Assembly: GCF_002863565.1 (NCBI RefSeq)
Contig: NZ_PGUW01000007.1
Location: forward strand, 248,001 to 312,000
Direction: 5' to 3'
DNA length: 64,000 nucleotides
Origin: Bacillus sp. V5-8f
Lineage (GTDB): Bacteria > Bacillota > Bacilli > Bacillales > DSM-1321
Part shown: positions 17,530 to 26,845 of the stretch, in pieces
How positions within the stretch are numbered: position 1 is the stretch's first letter
How the letters are laid out: every line of letters starts with the position of its first letter
Translations under genes and position numbers: made by a program
Notes under the pieces: generated by a model
Told to the model about the DNA's origin: nothing
The model's input: the letters and a program-made list of their open reading frames with translations, nothing else
The model's database searches: none

Positions 17530-17558
17530 GTCAGGCCTCTAAAGAGGCCTGGCTTTTT
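17530..17558 (+). terminator. Terminator after yjzC
   Basis: Nine-base perfect stem CAGGCCTCT / AGAGGCCTG with a two-base loop, followed by GCTTTTTTG. Confidence 0.85.
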
Positions 17559-17618
17559 TGCTATTTGTTAATCTTTGCAGGTCGTCTTAAAAAGCTTCCC
17601 ATTCGAGGGGATTCTGCC

Positions 17619-17674
17619 TTTACATATTGAATAGAAAACCTATAATGAAAAGTACAAGGTCAGGAAAGGTCAAA
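17619..17674 (+). promoter_or_regulatory. clpB promoter with CtsR operator
   Basis: TTTACA (17619-17624), 16-base spacer and TATAAT (17641-17646) form a good housekeeping promoter. GGTCAGGAAAGGTCAAA at 17658-17674 matches the CtsR heptad repeat (A/G)GTCAAA-NAN-(A/G)GTCAAA at 12 of 14 heptad bases. It lies just downstream of the expected start, a place where CtsR would block transcription until heat or protein stress. Confidence 0.8.
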
Positions 17675-17743
17675 TTCGCTTCTGTCTTTGCCGAATTTCC
17701 AGCATCAACATGTCAGAAAATCTGGATCAGGAGGAATCAGAAA

Positions 17744-19891
17744 ATGGAAGGGCGTTACCAAGAAAGTTCGTATGAAGCATTAAAAAAATATGGTAGAGAC
17801 CTTGTGGAGGAAGTGAAAGCAGGTAAGGTAGATCCTGTAATTGGGCGTGATACAGAGATTCGTAATGTAATCCGGATTCTTTCGAGGAAAACAAAGAACA
17901 ATCCGGTCCTAATCGGTGAACCGGGGGTTGGGAAAACAGCGATTGTAGAAGGGTTGGCTCAACGGATCGTCAGGAAAGACGTACCGGAGGGATTAAAGGA
18001 TAAGACTATTTTTACCCTTGATATGAGTGCGCTTGTTGCCGGTGCTAAATTTCGGGGGGAATTTGAAGAGCGGTTAAAAACCGTATTGAATGAGGTACAG
18101 AAAAGTAAAGGGCGGATCCTGCTGTTTATTGATGAGCTTCACACTATTGTCGGAGCTGGAAGGACTGAAGGCGCACTTGATGCCGGGAATATGCTAAAGC
18201 CGATGCTTGCTCGAGGTGAACTTCACTGCATAGGAGCCACAACGCTTAATGAATACCGTCAGTTTATCGAGAAGGATGCAGCACTGGAAAGAAGATTCCA
18301 GCAGGTAATGGTGCAGGAACCTGATGTGGAAGATACAATTTCCATTTTGCGTGGATTAAGGGAGCGCTTTGAGATCCACCATGGTGTGCGCATCCACGAT
18401 CGTGCAATCGTTGCAGCGGCTGTCCTGTCAAATCGTTACATTACCGAGCGCTTTTTACCTGATAAAGCAATTGATTTGATCGATGAGGCCTGTGCAATGA
18501 TCCGGACAGAAATCGATTCTATGCCGGCAGAGCTTGATGAAATCACAAGAAGGGTGATGCAGCTGGAAATTGAAGAGGCTGCCCTTTCAAAAGAAAATGA
18601 TGATCAAAGCCGGTTGCGCCTGGATACGCTCATGAAAGAATTGACGGAACTGCGGGAACGGGCCGACAGCATGAAATCAAAATGGCAAAAAGAAAAATCG
18701 CTGCTCATACAGGTACAGGAAAAGAGGGAACAGCTTGAAAGCTACCGCAGGGCCCTTGAAAAAGCAGAGAATGAATACGATTTAAACCGTGCCGCAGAAT
18801 TAAGGCACGGGAGGATTCCGGAAGTGGAGCGGCAGCTGCATGCCATGGAGGATGCATTTGAGCAAGGAAAGCAGGAATCCAGATTGCTGCGCCAAGAGGT
18901 AACGGAAGAAGAGATTTCAAATATCGTAGCGAGGTGGACTGGAATACCGGTCACTAAGCTTATCGAAAGTGAAAGGGAAAAGCTGCTTCGTTTACCAGAA
19001 ATGCTCCGCAAACGCGTAATTGGCCAGAATGATGCCATTGGGCTAGTTTCTGATGCAGTATTGCGGGCAAGGGCGGGAATCAAGGATCCCAATAGGCCGA
19101 TTGGTTCGTTCATTTTCCTTGGCCCGACTGGAGTAGGGAAAACGGAATTGGTAAAGGCTTTAGCAGACACGCTATTTGATAGTGAAGCCCACTTGATCCG
19201 GCTCGATATGTCTGAGTATATGGAGAAGCATTCAGTCGCAAGGCTAATCGGGGCACCACCCGGCTACGTCGGATATGAAGAAGGCGGCCAATTGACAGAA
19301 GCGGTACGCCGGCAACCATATTCGGTTATATTACTGGATGAAATCGAAAAAGCCCATCCGGAAGTTTTTAATATTTTGCTGCAAATACTAGATGATGGCC
19401 GGATCACAGACTCTCAGGGAAGAACGGTGAACTGTAAAAACACTGTTATCATTATGACATCCAATATCGGTTCACATATTTTACTGGAAACCAACAACCC
19501 GAATGGTTTAATCACGAATGAGGCGAGACAAAAGGTATTTGCAGAATTAAGGAGCCGATTCCGTCCGGAGTTTCTGAACCGCATTGATGATATAGTGCTG
19601 TTTAAGCCCCTCGCAAAACACGAAATCATTGGGATTGTAGAAAAAATCATTATGGATTTGCAGAGTCGCCTGAAAGAAAAGAATATCTCCCTTGCCATTA
19701 CAGATTCAGCAAAAAGGTATATTGCCGACCAGGGGTATGATCCTGTCTATGGAGCCCGTCCCATGAGAAGATTTATTCAAAAACACGTTGAAACAAAGCT
19801 AGCGAGGGGATTGATTGCCGGCCGGATTGATGAAAACCAGAAGCTTACTATTGATTATAATGGCGAAGATTTGAAAATAATTCCAGTATGA
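17744..19891 (+). CDS. clpB: ClpB-type disaggregase lacking the N-terminal domain
   Basis: Hsp100 AAA+ chaperone, 715 residues. The order is NBD1 (Walker A GEPGVGKT at 58-65, then LLFIDELH), a coiled-coil middle domain (about 265-385), and NBD2 (Walker A GPTGVGKT at 460-467, then [12 protein letters not shown]). Sequence and the long middle domain point to ClpB; no ClpP-binding loop was recognised. The usual 150-residue N-domain is missing: translation starts at ATG 17744, with CAGGAGG upstream, exactly at the N-domain/NBD1 linker ([11 protein letters not shown]). Nothing like an N-domain is encoded upstream, where the CtsR-controlled promoter lies. It resembles the short ClpB form that E. 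coli makes from an internal start. Confidence 0.9.
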   Translation: MEGRYQESSYEALKKYGRDLVEEVKAGKVDPVIGRDTEIRNVIRILSRKTKNNPVLIGEPGVGKTAIVEGLAQRIVRKDVPEGLKDKTIFTLDMSALVAGAKFRGEFEERLKTVLNEVQKSKGRILLFIDELHTIVGAGRTEGALDAGNMLKPMLARGELHCIGATTLNEYRQFIEKDAALERRFQQVMVQEPDVEDTISILRGLRERFEIHHGVRIHDRAIVAAAVLSNRYITERFLPDKAIDLIDEACAMIRTEIDSMPAELDEITRRVMQLEIEEAALSKENDDQSRLRLDTLMKELTELRERADSMKSKWQKEKSLLIQVQEKREQLESYRRALEKAENEYDLNRAAELRHGRIPEVERQLHAMEDAFEQGKQESRLLRQEVTEEEISNIVARWTGIPVTKLIESEREKLLRLPEMLRKRVIGQNDAIGLVSDAVLRARAGIKDPNRPIGSFIFLGPTGVGKTELVKALADTLFDSEAHLIRLDMSEYMEKHSVARLIGAPPGYVGYEEGGQLTEAVRRQPYSVILLDEIEKAHPEVFNILLQILDDGRITDSQGRTVNCKNTVIIMTSNIGSHILLETNNPNGLITNEARQKVFAELRSRFRPEFLNRIDDIVLFKPLAKHEIIGIVEKIIMDLQSRLKEKNISLAITDSAKRYIADQGYDPVYGARPMRRFIQKHVETKLARGLIAGRIDENQKLTIDYNGEDLKIIPV

Positions 19892-19954
19892 GAACACTGT
19901 AATTTTTATTAGCTATTTGATTAATGGCTTTTTAAAAAGGGCATGCCAAATAGA

Positions 19955-19988
19955 AAAAGGGCACCAATTCGAGGTGCCCCTTTTTTTC
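19955..19988 (+). terminator. Terminator after clpB
   Basis: GGGCACC (19959-19965) / GGTGCCC (19973-19979) followed by an eight-base T-run. Confidence 0.85.
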
Positions 19989-20029
19989 AGATAAGAGAGT
20001 ATAAAACATGCTTATCTGCTATATATGAA

Positions 20030-20087
20030 CACAGACTAAGTGCGCTACGCGCCTCATGTCTTTGTCTGTGCGACCCACATCTGTGGG
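20030..20087. repeat. Nested inverted repeats downstream of yjzD
   Basis: CACAGAC (20030-20036) pairs with GTCTGTG (20064-20070) around an inner GCGC-TAC-GCGC (20042-20052). A second hairpin CCCACA-TC-TGTGGG follows at 20074-20087. No T-run follows on either strand, so this is not a standard terminator. Confidence 0.6.
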
Positions 20088-20088
20088 A

Positions 20089-20277
20089 CTAATGGTGGGT
20101 ATTTTCAACCGGTTCATCAGGAATGATGGCTGTTACAACGAAAATTAAGACCGCTACCGCCACACTCAGGGTATTGGCGGTATTCAAGTTATAGCTTGAT
20201 CCGAGCATCGAAGAAACTACATATGTAAGCATATGAGTTAAAATGAAGCTCCAGATTACCGTCCACAAGTATCGCAT
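20089..20277 (-). CDS. yjzD: Small membrane protein, YjzD family (DUF2929)
   Basis: 62 residues with two membrane helices (about 3-25 and 35-53), an N-terminal MRYLWTVIWSFILTHM segment and a short acidic/His tail. Length, topology and place between clpB/yjzC and yjaU match YjzD of B. subtilis. It is divergent from yjaU. No function is known. Confidence 0.85.
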   Translation of the reverse strand: MRYLWTVIWSFILTHMLTYVVSSMLGSSYNLNTANTLSVAVAVLIFVVTAIIPDEPVENTHH

Positions 20278-20526
20278 TGATCATCACCTCGTTCCACTGC
20301 ATTCCATTTAATAGTACCATAAGAAGCTTACTATAACATATATTTTTTGCTTAAATTGTTTTAAAAAAATCAATTGCGGTGAGCAATATTGTAAAATATA
20401 TGAAAGAGATGGTTTCAAACTCCAACACGAGGAATTAGGCTGCATTGATAGGCAGATCAAACTATCGAAATTTGTCAGATTACATATAGTGATAAGGCAA
20501 TATGCATGAAAAAGGAGAAAGTTCTG

Positions 20527-21252
20527 ATGGAGCAGCGAACATTTCAAAGTGACGGCCAATGGAATATCGTCTATTATCCTCCTAAGCCAAGCGGTTTTGC
20601 TGTACTCCTCATTGGAGACAGGAATCATTTCGTTGAAGAGGGGAACAGCTATTGGCTGCAGCATCCGGGGAGATACCAAATATTAGAGCGTTTAAAACAA
20701 TACGGATACCTAATTTTTTCGTCAAATTTTTATGATAGTGGGTGGGGAAGCCCGCTGGCTGTAGATCTGGCAAAAAAACTGTATTGGATGATGATGAAGA
20801 GCGAGATTTTAAACGATAAAATTCATATTTTGGCTGAGGGGGCAGGCGCCCTGACGGCGATCCAGCTGATGGCTGAAATGAAACAGCAAGTCAGGTCTGC
20901 GGTTTTCTTGAACCCCTGCCTATCCATTCAACAGCATATGCAAAAAGAAAAAGATAATAAATTCTTTTACAAAAGGCAGCTGAAGGAAATCGCCGCTGCA
21001 TTTGGAGTTCAAGAAAAAGAATGCGAAGAGTTAATTTTTTCATCGGAATCACCCTTTCCAAATAAGGATATTCCTTTAAAGATTATCCATATTGTCGGTA
21101 GTATTGAAAAGGGACAAACCGATATTTATAAAAAACTGGAACAGCAATCAGACAGGGCGGAAATGAATATCACCTATTTGTTGCCTGAAAAAAGATATAA
21201 GATTCCTTTTCAGATGGCCCAGTTCTATAAAAAATATGAAACTTATTTATAA
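20527..21252 (+). CDS. yjaU: YjaU-like protein, alpha/beta-hydrolase fold
   Basis: 241-residue protein with an alpha/beta-hydrolase outline: early strand FAVLLIGDRNHF, and ILAEGAGALTA where active hydrolases carry GxSxG. Here the elbow reads AEGAG, so the Ser is missing and the protein is probably not a working esterase. I chose ATG 20527, ten bases after AAAGGAG; an ATG at 20506 precedes that site. It matches yjaU by position, between yjzD and the epimerase-like gene. Function unknown. Confidence 0.75.
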   Translation: MEQRTFQSDGQWNIVYYPPKPSGFAVLLIGDRNHFVEEGNSYWLQHPGRYQILERLKQYGYLIFSSNFYDSGWGSPLAVDLAKKLYWMMMKSEILNDKIHILAEGAGALTAIQLMAEMKQQVRSAVFLNPCLSIQQHMQKEKDNKFFYKRQLKEIAAAFGVQEKECEELIFSSESPFPNKDIPLKIIHIVGSIEKGQTDIYKKLEQQSDRAEMNITYLLPEKRYKIPFQMAQFYKKYETYL

Positions 21253-21339
21253 AAAGAAATAATCTCCGGTTTGGTGCATACGATACAGCAAGCATTCGGC
21301 ATTTGCTTTACTCGTGATTCCAGGACAGGAGGGCTTGAT

Positions 21340-22149
21340 GTGGAGTTATCCATCGTTATTGGAGCCTATCAATTTATCGGGTTTCACTTATGCAAATATT
21401 TGCTGGAACAGGGCCATGAAGTATTAGGGGCCGATTGGACAGATGATTCTCGTACAGATCATCCTATAGAGGAAAAACAGCTTGAAATTGGCCGTAATGC
21501 CAATTTTAATTTTACTTCATTACAAGAGTTGAAGAACGTAAACACACAGGGCAATGTAACGCTTTATATTTGTTTATATGACTATATTAAAAAGGGTACA
21601 GATAAAACCATTGAAATAAAGAAGGCATTGGACGCATTGATGCCTAAAATGCATCCTGCCCCCCGAATCATTGTACTTTATCCTCTTGGGTATACTGGCG
21701 ATGAAAGAAAAATGTTTGAAACTCTGAATGGACAGGATAAGATTATCTATTTGCCGACCATTTATGGTCCCTGGCAGCCTGAAACCATGGTATTTGAACG
21801 GGGCATCCATTCAAATGGAGCGGCTTTGGCCACAGCAGAATGGAAGTCTGAATATATGCTTGATGCCATATATATAACGGATTTCCTGGACTATTTTGGT
21901 GACATCCTGGAGCATTCCGAGAACTCCATTATGGTAAAAAGCACAGATTTTGACCAATGGAAGCTTTGTGCAAGGGCAGTATTTAACCGAGACCCGGTTG
22001 ATGAAAATTCGTCCGTGCATGAGAAAGATATTGCTACTGAATCGTTTGTTTATCAACTTAAAAATAAGGTAAAGCCGGAGTTAGGCATTCAACTTCAAAA
22101 AGCCCATCACAAACGTATAGAAACAATCCAAAAATGGAAGCTGCGCTAA
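21340..22149 (+). CDS. yjaV: NAD(P)-binding epimerase/dehydratase-like protein (YjaV position)
   Basis: 269-residue Rossmann-fold protein. The N-terminus ELSIVIGAYQFIGFHLCKYLL resembles an extended short-chain dehydrogenase nucleotide-binding loop, but the usual GxxGxxG is altered to GAYQFIG. The segment IYGPWQPE resembles the epimerase IYGP motif. The start is GTG 21340, seven bases after AGGAGG (21327-21332). It follows yjaU and precedes the med relic. Substrate not known; the altered loop leaves enzymatic activity open. Confidence 0.7.
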   Translation: MELSIVIGAYQFIGFHLCKYLLEQGHEVLGADWTDDSRTDHPIEEKQLEIGRNANFNFTSLQELKNVNTQGNVTLYICLYDYIKKGTDKTIEIKKALDALMPKMHPAPRIIVLYPLGYTGDERKMFETLNGQDKIIYLPTIYGPWQPETMVFERGIHSNGAALATAEWKSEYMLDAIYITDFLDYFGDILEHSENSIMVKSTDFDQWKLCARAVFNRDPVDENSSVHEKDIATESFVYQLKNKVKPELGIQLQKAHHKRIETIQKWKLR

Positions 22150-22234
22150 AAGCTATTCAATTCTTTACGGGAAAGGTAGAATAAAAAAAAGCTTATTATC
22201 AGATAAAATACCTTCATACTAAAGGAGTGTTTTC

Positions 22235-22640
22235 CGATTTTTACTTGGTGACACTCTGAAAAAAACGCCAATACGGATATATCAGCAATTCGCTATGAAT
22301 ATCTCAAGCACAGATGTGGTGTATCCGGTTGGTGATGGGTATAATGTTCCTGTAAACGGCAGACTGTAAGAAAACGGGTCATCGGCTTTATTTTGCGATG
22401 AAACAGAACTTGGGGACTCCATCTGCTACCAAGCATCGTAAAGCATTTGCTGGCACGTTCAAAAGGAGAATATAGTCGGGGAAACTATCATTATTTTAAC
22501 AACAAAGTAAACAGGAGTTAGTAAAGCCCATCATTTGAGAGGCGGGAGAAGCAGATCACCGTATATCGTGATACATCAAAAGCGGTAAACAGCTTAATAA
22601 AACCGAAGTTACATACAAAAAGAATTAAGCAAAAGGAGCA
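22235..22640 (+). pseudogene. med: Decayed med (ComK regulator) gene, C-terminal half only
   Basis: Between yjaV and comZ, where B. subtilis has the lipoprotein gene med, three frames give Med-like pieces in order. These are TDVVYPVGDGYNVPV, then VIGFI and DETELGD across a frameshift, then SIVKHLLAR with KGEYSRGNYHYFNN, then FERREKQITVYRDTSKAVN. Stops fall near 22368 and 22520. No N-terminal half or lipoprotein signal remains. AAAGGAGTG at 22221-22229 may be the old ribosome site next to the deletion. Identification rests on remembered Med sequence and on position. Confidence 0.75.
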
Positions 22641-22648
22641 ATCATCAT

Positions 22649-22843
22649 ATGCAAAATGAAAAAGCACTAGAGTTTATGGCAATCGCAATGAAATATTTTC
22701 CTGAAGCAAAAGCCAAGCTGGAGCAAGCGGGTATCCCATTATCGATGGAAATGGCCGAGCCTTTTATGGATTTATTCCAGAAGGTGATGTATGAAGCTTA
22801 TGAGCTTGGTAAAAAGGACGCAGAAAGCAGTAATAATAGCTGA
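22649..22843 (+). CDS. comZ: ComZ, small negative regulator of competence
   Basis: 64-residue protein that in B. subtilis lowers comG expression. Typical sequence KALEFMAIAMKYFPEAKAKLEQAGI, helical and with a leucine-zipper-like stretch. ATG 22649 lies behind AAAAGGAG. In B. subtilis it is co-transcribed with med; here med is broken but comZ is intact, so it must keep a promoter of its own or use one left in the relic. Confidence 0.92.
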   Translation: MQNEKALEFMAIAMKYFPEAKAKLEQAGIPLSMEMAEPFMDLFQKVMYEAYELGKKDAESSNNS

Positions 22844-22849
22844 TTTTAT

Positions 22850-22882
22850 GAAAAAGGGGCGAATGTTAACTCGCCCTTTTTC
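22850..22882. terminator. Bidirectional terminator between comZ and the next minus-strand gene
   Basis: AAAAAGGGGCGA (22851-22862) and TCGCCCTTTTT (22871-22881) pair, with A/T runs on both sides. Confidence 0.8.
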
Positions 22883-22883
22883 G

Positions 22884-23126
22884 CTATCCTTTTTTGATCA
22901 GCTTTGAAACCAATGGATTGATCTTGGACAGGCCAGGTTTGATTTTACCGTAAGCGTCCATTAGCCGCCCCACATTATCCATTAGCTGTTCATAATTGAT
23001 ATTATTGGCGATGTTCTTCCAATCCGTTTTTTCTTTTTCCTTTTGGGGAGCAGCTTTTTTTCCGAACATCAATTGGTTAAAGCGATTGCTCTGTTGCTCC
23101 TGTTTTTTCGTTTTGAAAAGTCCCAT
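22884..23126 (-). CDS. Small conserved hypothetical protein (yjzB position)
   Basis: 80 residues, lysine-rich N-terminus (MGLFKTKKQEQQ) then NRFNQLMFGKK and a C-terminal helix-rich part ending SKLIKKG. AGGAGGTGA lies five bases before the ATG at 23126. No membrane segment or known motif. It sits between comZ and fabH, where B. subtilis has yjzB, but I am not sure that the two are homologous. Confidence 0.7.
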   Translation of the reverse strand: MGLFKTKKQEQQSNRFNQLMFGKKAAPQKEKEKTDWKNIANNINYEQLMDNVGRLMDAYGKIKPGLSKINPLVSKLIKKG

Positions 23127-23260
23127 AGTCGTCACCTCCTGCTATAAATGCCTCTTGTACAATATATGAACGACTTGCCTCCCTGAAAGGGCACTTGTCC
23201 CAGTCTTCTAAAAGAAAAACTTGTTTGTTGGGTGATAACTATTGCATCATCGCGCAAACA

Positions 23261-23288
23261 TATAATAAAATTAGTACCAGGTAATAAT
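23261..23288 (+). promoter_or_regulatory. fabHF promoter -10 with FapR operator
   Basis: TATAAT at 23261-23266 is followed by ATTAGTACCAGGTAATAAT (23270-23288), a good match to the FapR palindrome (consensus close to ATTAGTACCTAGTCTTAAT). It would cover the start of transcription, so FapR would repress until malonyl-CoA rises. Confidence 0.75.
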
Positions 23289-23329
23289 ATTTGATATTAA
23301 ACATTGAAGATAAAAAAGGGGTTGTCAGT

Positions 23330-24262
23330 ATGAATGCAGGCGTTTTAGGCATCGGCCGCTTTTTACCCGAAAAAGTTGTGACGAATGTTGATCTGGAAAA
23401 GATTGTAGATACTTCAGATGAGTGGATCCGAACAAGAACGGGAATTGAGGAGCGAAGAATAGCGGACGATGATTTTGACACATCTGATATGGCTTATGAA
23501 GCATCTCTTAAAGCAATCGAAGATTCAGGGATTGCGGCAGAAGATATCGATCTGATTTTAGTCGCTACAGTTACTCCTGACCAGCCATTCCCTTCTGTCT
23601 CTTGCATGCTCCAGGAAAAGCTGGGCGCTAAGAGGGCTGCTGCGATGGATATTAGTGCAGCTTGCGCTGGCTTCATGTATGCGATGGTTACCGCAGGCCA
23701 ATTTATCCAGTCGGGCGTGTATAAACATGTACTCATTGTTGGGGTTGAAAAGCTTTCCAAAATCACGAATTGGGATGACCGCAATACAGCCGTTCTTTTT
23801 GGAGATGGAGCTGGTGCTGCGATCATAGGGCCGGTGAGTGAGGGAAGGGGGATCCTTTCTTTCGAACTAGGTGCCGACGGATCCGGTGCCAAGCATTTAT
23901 ACCAAGACGAACACATCATTATGAATGGCCGTGAAGTATTCAAGTTCGCAGTTCGCCAAATGGGGGAATCATGTGTAAATGTTCTCGAGAAAGCAGGCCT
24001 TGCTAAAGAAGATGTTGACCTGCTTATACCTCATCAGGCCAATATTCGCATTATGGAGGCCGCTAGAGAAAGGCTGAACCTGCCTGAAGAAAAGATGTCA
24101 AAAACCGTTCATAAATATGGGAACACATCTGCTTCTTCCATCCCGATTGCGATCGTGGAGGAATTGGAGGCAGGCAAGATAAAAGATGGAGACCTACTAG
24201 TCATGGTAGGCTTTGGTGGAGGACTAACGTGGGGAGCCATCGCCCTGCGCTGGGGAAAATAA
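23330..24262 (+). CDS. fabH: 3-oxoacyl-ACP synthase III
   Basis: Starts fatty-acid synthesis by joining acetyl- or branched-acyl-CoA to malonyl-ACP; 310 residues. The triad is Cys112 (SAACAGF), His in PHQANIR near 237 and Asn in YGNTSAS near 267. I start at ATG 23330 (MNAGVLGIG), which fits FabH length; an upstream ATG at 23291 overlaps the FapR operator region. It is followed by fabF in the same operon. Confidence 0.96.
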   Translation: MNAGVLGIGRFLPEKVVTNVDLEKIVDTSDEWIRTRTGIEERRIADDDFDTSDMAYEASLKAIEDSGIAAEDIDLILVATVTPDQPFPSVSCMLQEKLGAKRAAAMDISAACAGFMYAMVTAGQFIQSGVYKHVLIVGVEKLSKITNWDDRNTAVLFGDGAGAAIIGPVSEGRGILSFELGADGSGAKHLYQDEHIIMNGREVFKFAVRQMGESCVNVLEKAGLAKEDVDLLIPHQANIRIMEAARERLNLPEEKMSKTVHKYGNTSASSIPIAIVEELEAGKIKDGDLLVMVGFGGGLTWGAIALRWGK

Positions 24263-24362
24263 TTTAAACAGCAATAGAACAAGCTACGAATTTGAAGACA
24301 GAAACGTTAGGTTAGAAGATATATATATAAGTTAATTGTGTGAGAAAGGAGCACTGGTTGCT

Positions 24363-25601
24363 ATGAATAAACGCCGTGTAGTTGTAACAGGAATTGGAGC
24401 TGTGAGCCCGGTTGGCAATGATGCCGAAACAGCTTGGACCAATATTCTTGCTGGTAAGTCTGGGGTCGGCCCATTGACGCGCCTGAATAAAGAAGAATAT
24501 CCCGCAAAGGTTGCTGCAGAGATAAAGGATTTTAACATCGAAGAGTACGTGGAAAAGAAGGATGCCAGAAAAATGGACCGCTTTACACATTATGCAATTG
24601 CGGCTTCGATGATGGCTGTGAAGGATGCAAAACTTGAGATCACGGAAGAAAACGCCCCTCGGGTTGGCGTATGGATCGGTTCAGGGATTGGCGGAATGGA
24701 AACATTCGAAACCCAGTATGAAACATTCCTGAATAGAGGATATAAGAGGGTTAGCCCTTTCTTTGTTCCCATGATGATTCCGGATATGGCTGCCGGGCAG
24801 GTTTCCATTTTGCTCGGGGCAAGAGGAGTGAATTCCTGTACTGTTACTGCATGCGCAACAGGTACAAATTCTATTGGGGATGCCTTTAAAGTCATCCAGC
24901 GGGGCGATGCAGATGTGATGGTTACGGGTGGAGCTGAAGCACCAATCTCGAAAATGGCTGTTGCCGGGTTCTGTGCCAATACGGCTTTGTCAACAAACCC
25001 TGATCCAGAAACGGCAAGCCGGCCATTTGATATAAACAGGGATGGTTTTGTCATTGGAGAAGGCGCTGGTATCATTATTCTGGAAGACCTTGAGCATGCC
25101 ATAAAACGCGGTGCCACTATCTATGCTGAAATAGTTGGGTACGGCTCTACCGGTGATGCCTATCATATTACAGCACCTGCACCAGGCGGGGAGGGTGGTG
25201 CCCGTGCCATGAAAATGGCAATCAACGATGCCGGCTTGGCGCCAGAAGATATTCAGTACATCAATGCCCATGGTACCAGCACGCCTTATAATGACAAGTA
25301 TGAAACAATGGCGGTTAAAGAAGTATTTGGCGACCATGCATATAAACTGGCAATGAGTTCGACAAAATCGATGACAGGACATCTATTAGGGGCTGCCGGA
25401 GGGGTGGAAGCAATCTTTACGATTCAGGCAATTCGCGATGGGATCATGCCTCCAACAATTAACATAGAAACGCCTGACCCGGAATGCGATTTGGATTATG
25501 TCGCCAATGAGGCAAGGAAGGCTGAAATAAAAGCGGCGATGAGTAATTCGCTTGGATTTGGCGGACACAATGCGACGATCGTATTTAAGAAATATGAATA
25601 A
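24363..25601 (+). CDS. fabF: 3-oxoacyl-ACP synthase II
   Basis: Chain-elongating condensing enzyme, 412 residues. The Cys-His-His set is in TACATGTNS (Cys near 163), NAHGTSTP and [10 protein letters not shown]. Start ATG 24363 follows AAAGGAG with a rather long spacer. It lies about 100 bases after fabH and shares its FapR-controlled promoter. Confidence 0.97.
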   Translation: MNKRRVVVTGIGAVSPVGNDAETAWTNILAGKSGVGPLTRLNKEEYPAKVAAEIKDFNIEEYVEKKDARKMDRFTHYAIAASMMAVKDAKLEITEENAPRVGVWIGSGIGGMETFETQYETFLNRGYKRVSPFFVPMMIPDMAAGQVSILLGARGVNSCTVTACATGTNSIGDAFKVIQRGDADVMVTGGAEAPISKMAVAGFCANTALSTNPDPETASRPFDINRDGFVIGEGAGIIILEDLEHAIKRGATIYAEIVGYGSTGDAYHITAPAPGGEGGARAMKMAINDAGLAPEDIQYINAHGTSTPYNDKYETMAVKEVFGDHAYKLAMSSTKSMTGHLLGAAGGVEAIFTIQAIRDGIMPPTINIETPDPECDLDYVANEARKAEIKAAMSNSLGFGGHNATIVFKKYE

Positions 25602-25613
25602 GCAAGAATAACT

Positions 25614-25652
25614 CAAAAAGGGTGCACCTGTTGTATTGGTGCACCCTTTTGA
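25614..25652. terminator. Bidirectional terminator after fabF
   Basis: AAAAAGGGTGCACC pairs with GGTGCACCCTTTT (25638-25650) around a nine-base loop; it can also end the small minus-strand gene. Confidence 0.85.
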
Positions 25653-25670
25653 ACGTTTACTTTGATCTAA

Positions 25671-25790
25671 TTATTTACGTTTCCTGCCAGTTCGTGATTT
25701 AAACTGATTCATCAATTTGTCCCTTGAATCCTTGTTTTTCAGCATATAAGCTGCACCTATTGCCAATCCGCCCATAAGTAGTTTTCTCAT
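25671..25790 (-). CDS. Very small basic protein with an N-terminal hydrophobic helix
   Basis: 39 residues: a Gly/Ala/Leu segment (LLMGGLAIGAAYML), then a strongly basic tail rich in Lys and Arg ending RTGRKRK. AAAGGAGGTT lies nine bases before its ATG. It resembles small DUF3918-type proteins of Bacillaceae. It lies between fabF and yjaZ. Function unknown; perhaps membrane-bound by its N-terminus. Confidence 0.75.
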   Translation of the reverse strand: MRKLLMGGLAIGAAYMLKNKDSRDKLMNQFKSRTGRKRK

Positions 25791-25929
25791 GATGGAACCA
25801 ACCTCCTTTAATTAGCTTATAGGAAACCTTTCCCGTCCCGGAAAAAAATAAACGAAAAACGTTGTGGAATTGTTTACCAGTGTTATAGCTTGCGGCATAC
25901 AATAACGTAATCCATAAGCATGGAGGTGG

Positions 25930-26712
25930 ATGGCATTGGCAGTTATTGATACAAAGGAATGGCTAGAAAAAGACTTTAACAACCCGGTAAACATACTGGC
26001 CAAGTGCAGTGTATCTCTTTCAAAAGAAAGCAGTGACCAGTTTTATCACTATTTAAAAAAGCATGGGATGTATTCACCTTCTGCAAGGTCTAAAAAAGAT
26101 TTTCAACAATTAATGGAGAGGGATGTATGGGGATTAACAGACCATTTTTTTACTAAATATAATGATATATGGGACGGCTTCGATATTCCAGTTTATATTT
26201 TCCCTTTAAGAAATCAGGGGTTGCTGGGAAGATCAAAGGAGACTAAATCCGGGCTTGCCTTCAAAGACAGGATGTTTCTGTTTATCAGTCCCGGGATCGG
26301 AGAGAAGGAGCTGGAAGCTGTATTTGTTCATGAATATCATCATGTCTGCCGCTTAAACCGTATCATTAAGCAGCCTTCAGAATATACGCTGCTCGATTCG
26401 ATTATTATGGAAGGTCTTGCAGAGTATGCGGTATTAAAGCATGTAGGGAACGAGCAGGTTGCTCATTGGACCAGATTATACACAGAACAGGAGCTTGATG
26501 CATTTTTCAAGAAGTACTTAAAGGGACGGCTTGGGACCAGACGATCTGATGAGCTTCATGATGCGTTGCTGCTTGGGAAACGCCCATATCCCTCTATGCT
26601 TGGCTATTGTTCAGGGTATGATTTGGTAAATAAGCATGGTCTTATTCCCATAAAAAAATCGTTTACGATTCCTTCGCATGTTTTTGTAGAAGGAATGGAG
26701 GATCGGGAATGA
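25930..26712 (+). CDS. yjaZ: YjaZ-family predicted Zn metalloprotease (DUF2268)
   Basis: 260 residues. Carries the zinc motif in VFVHEYHHVCR (HExxH) and, further on, EGLAEYAV, where the Glu can be the third zinc ligand as in gluzincins. No signal peptide, so cytosolic. GGAGGTGG directly abuts ATG 25930, and a TTG at 25936 would have better spacing, so the true start may be two codons later. The app oligopeptide operon that follows yjaZ in B. subtilis is absent here. Substrate unknown. Confidence 0.85.
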   Translation: MALAVIDTKEWLEKDFNNPVNILAKCSVSLSKESSDQFYHYLKKHGMYSPSARSKKDFQQLMERDVWGLTDHFFTKYNDIWDGFDIPVYIFPLRNQGLLGRSKETKSGLAFKDRMFLFISPGIGEKELEAVFVHEYHHVCRLNRIIKQPSEYTLLDSIIMEGLAEYAVLKHVGNEQVAHWTRLYTEQELDAFFKKYLKGRLGTRRSDELHDALLLGKRPYPSMLGYCSGYDLVNKHGLIPIKKSFTIPSHVFVEGMEDRE

Positions 26713-26736
26713 GCCCTTATACACGGGAAAGCTTAG

Positions 26737-26791
26737 GCTTATTCCTGTTGATTTTTATGCCATTTCCAATCCAAAACAGGAATAATTTTTC
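26737..26791 (+). terminator. Terminator after yjaZ
   Basis: TTATTCCTG (26739-26747) and CAGGAATAA (26777-26785) pair around a 29-base loop, followed by TTTTTC. Confidence 0.55.
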
Positions 26792-26845
26792 TGCACTCTG
26801 CCTATAATGATGGACAAATAGATTCATGTAAGCGAGGGGTTAATC

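Noticed and set aside
17627..17743. 39-codon N-terminal extension of ClpB
   Set aside because: It would run through the CtsR operator and just after the -10, has no ribosome site, and its residues do not resemble a ClpB N-domain.
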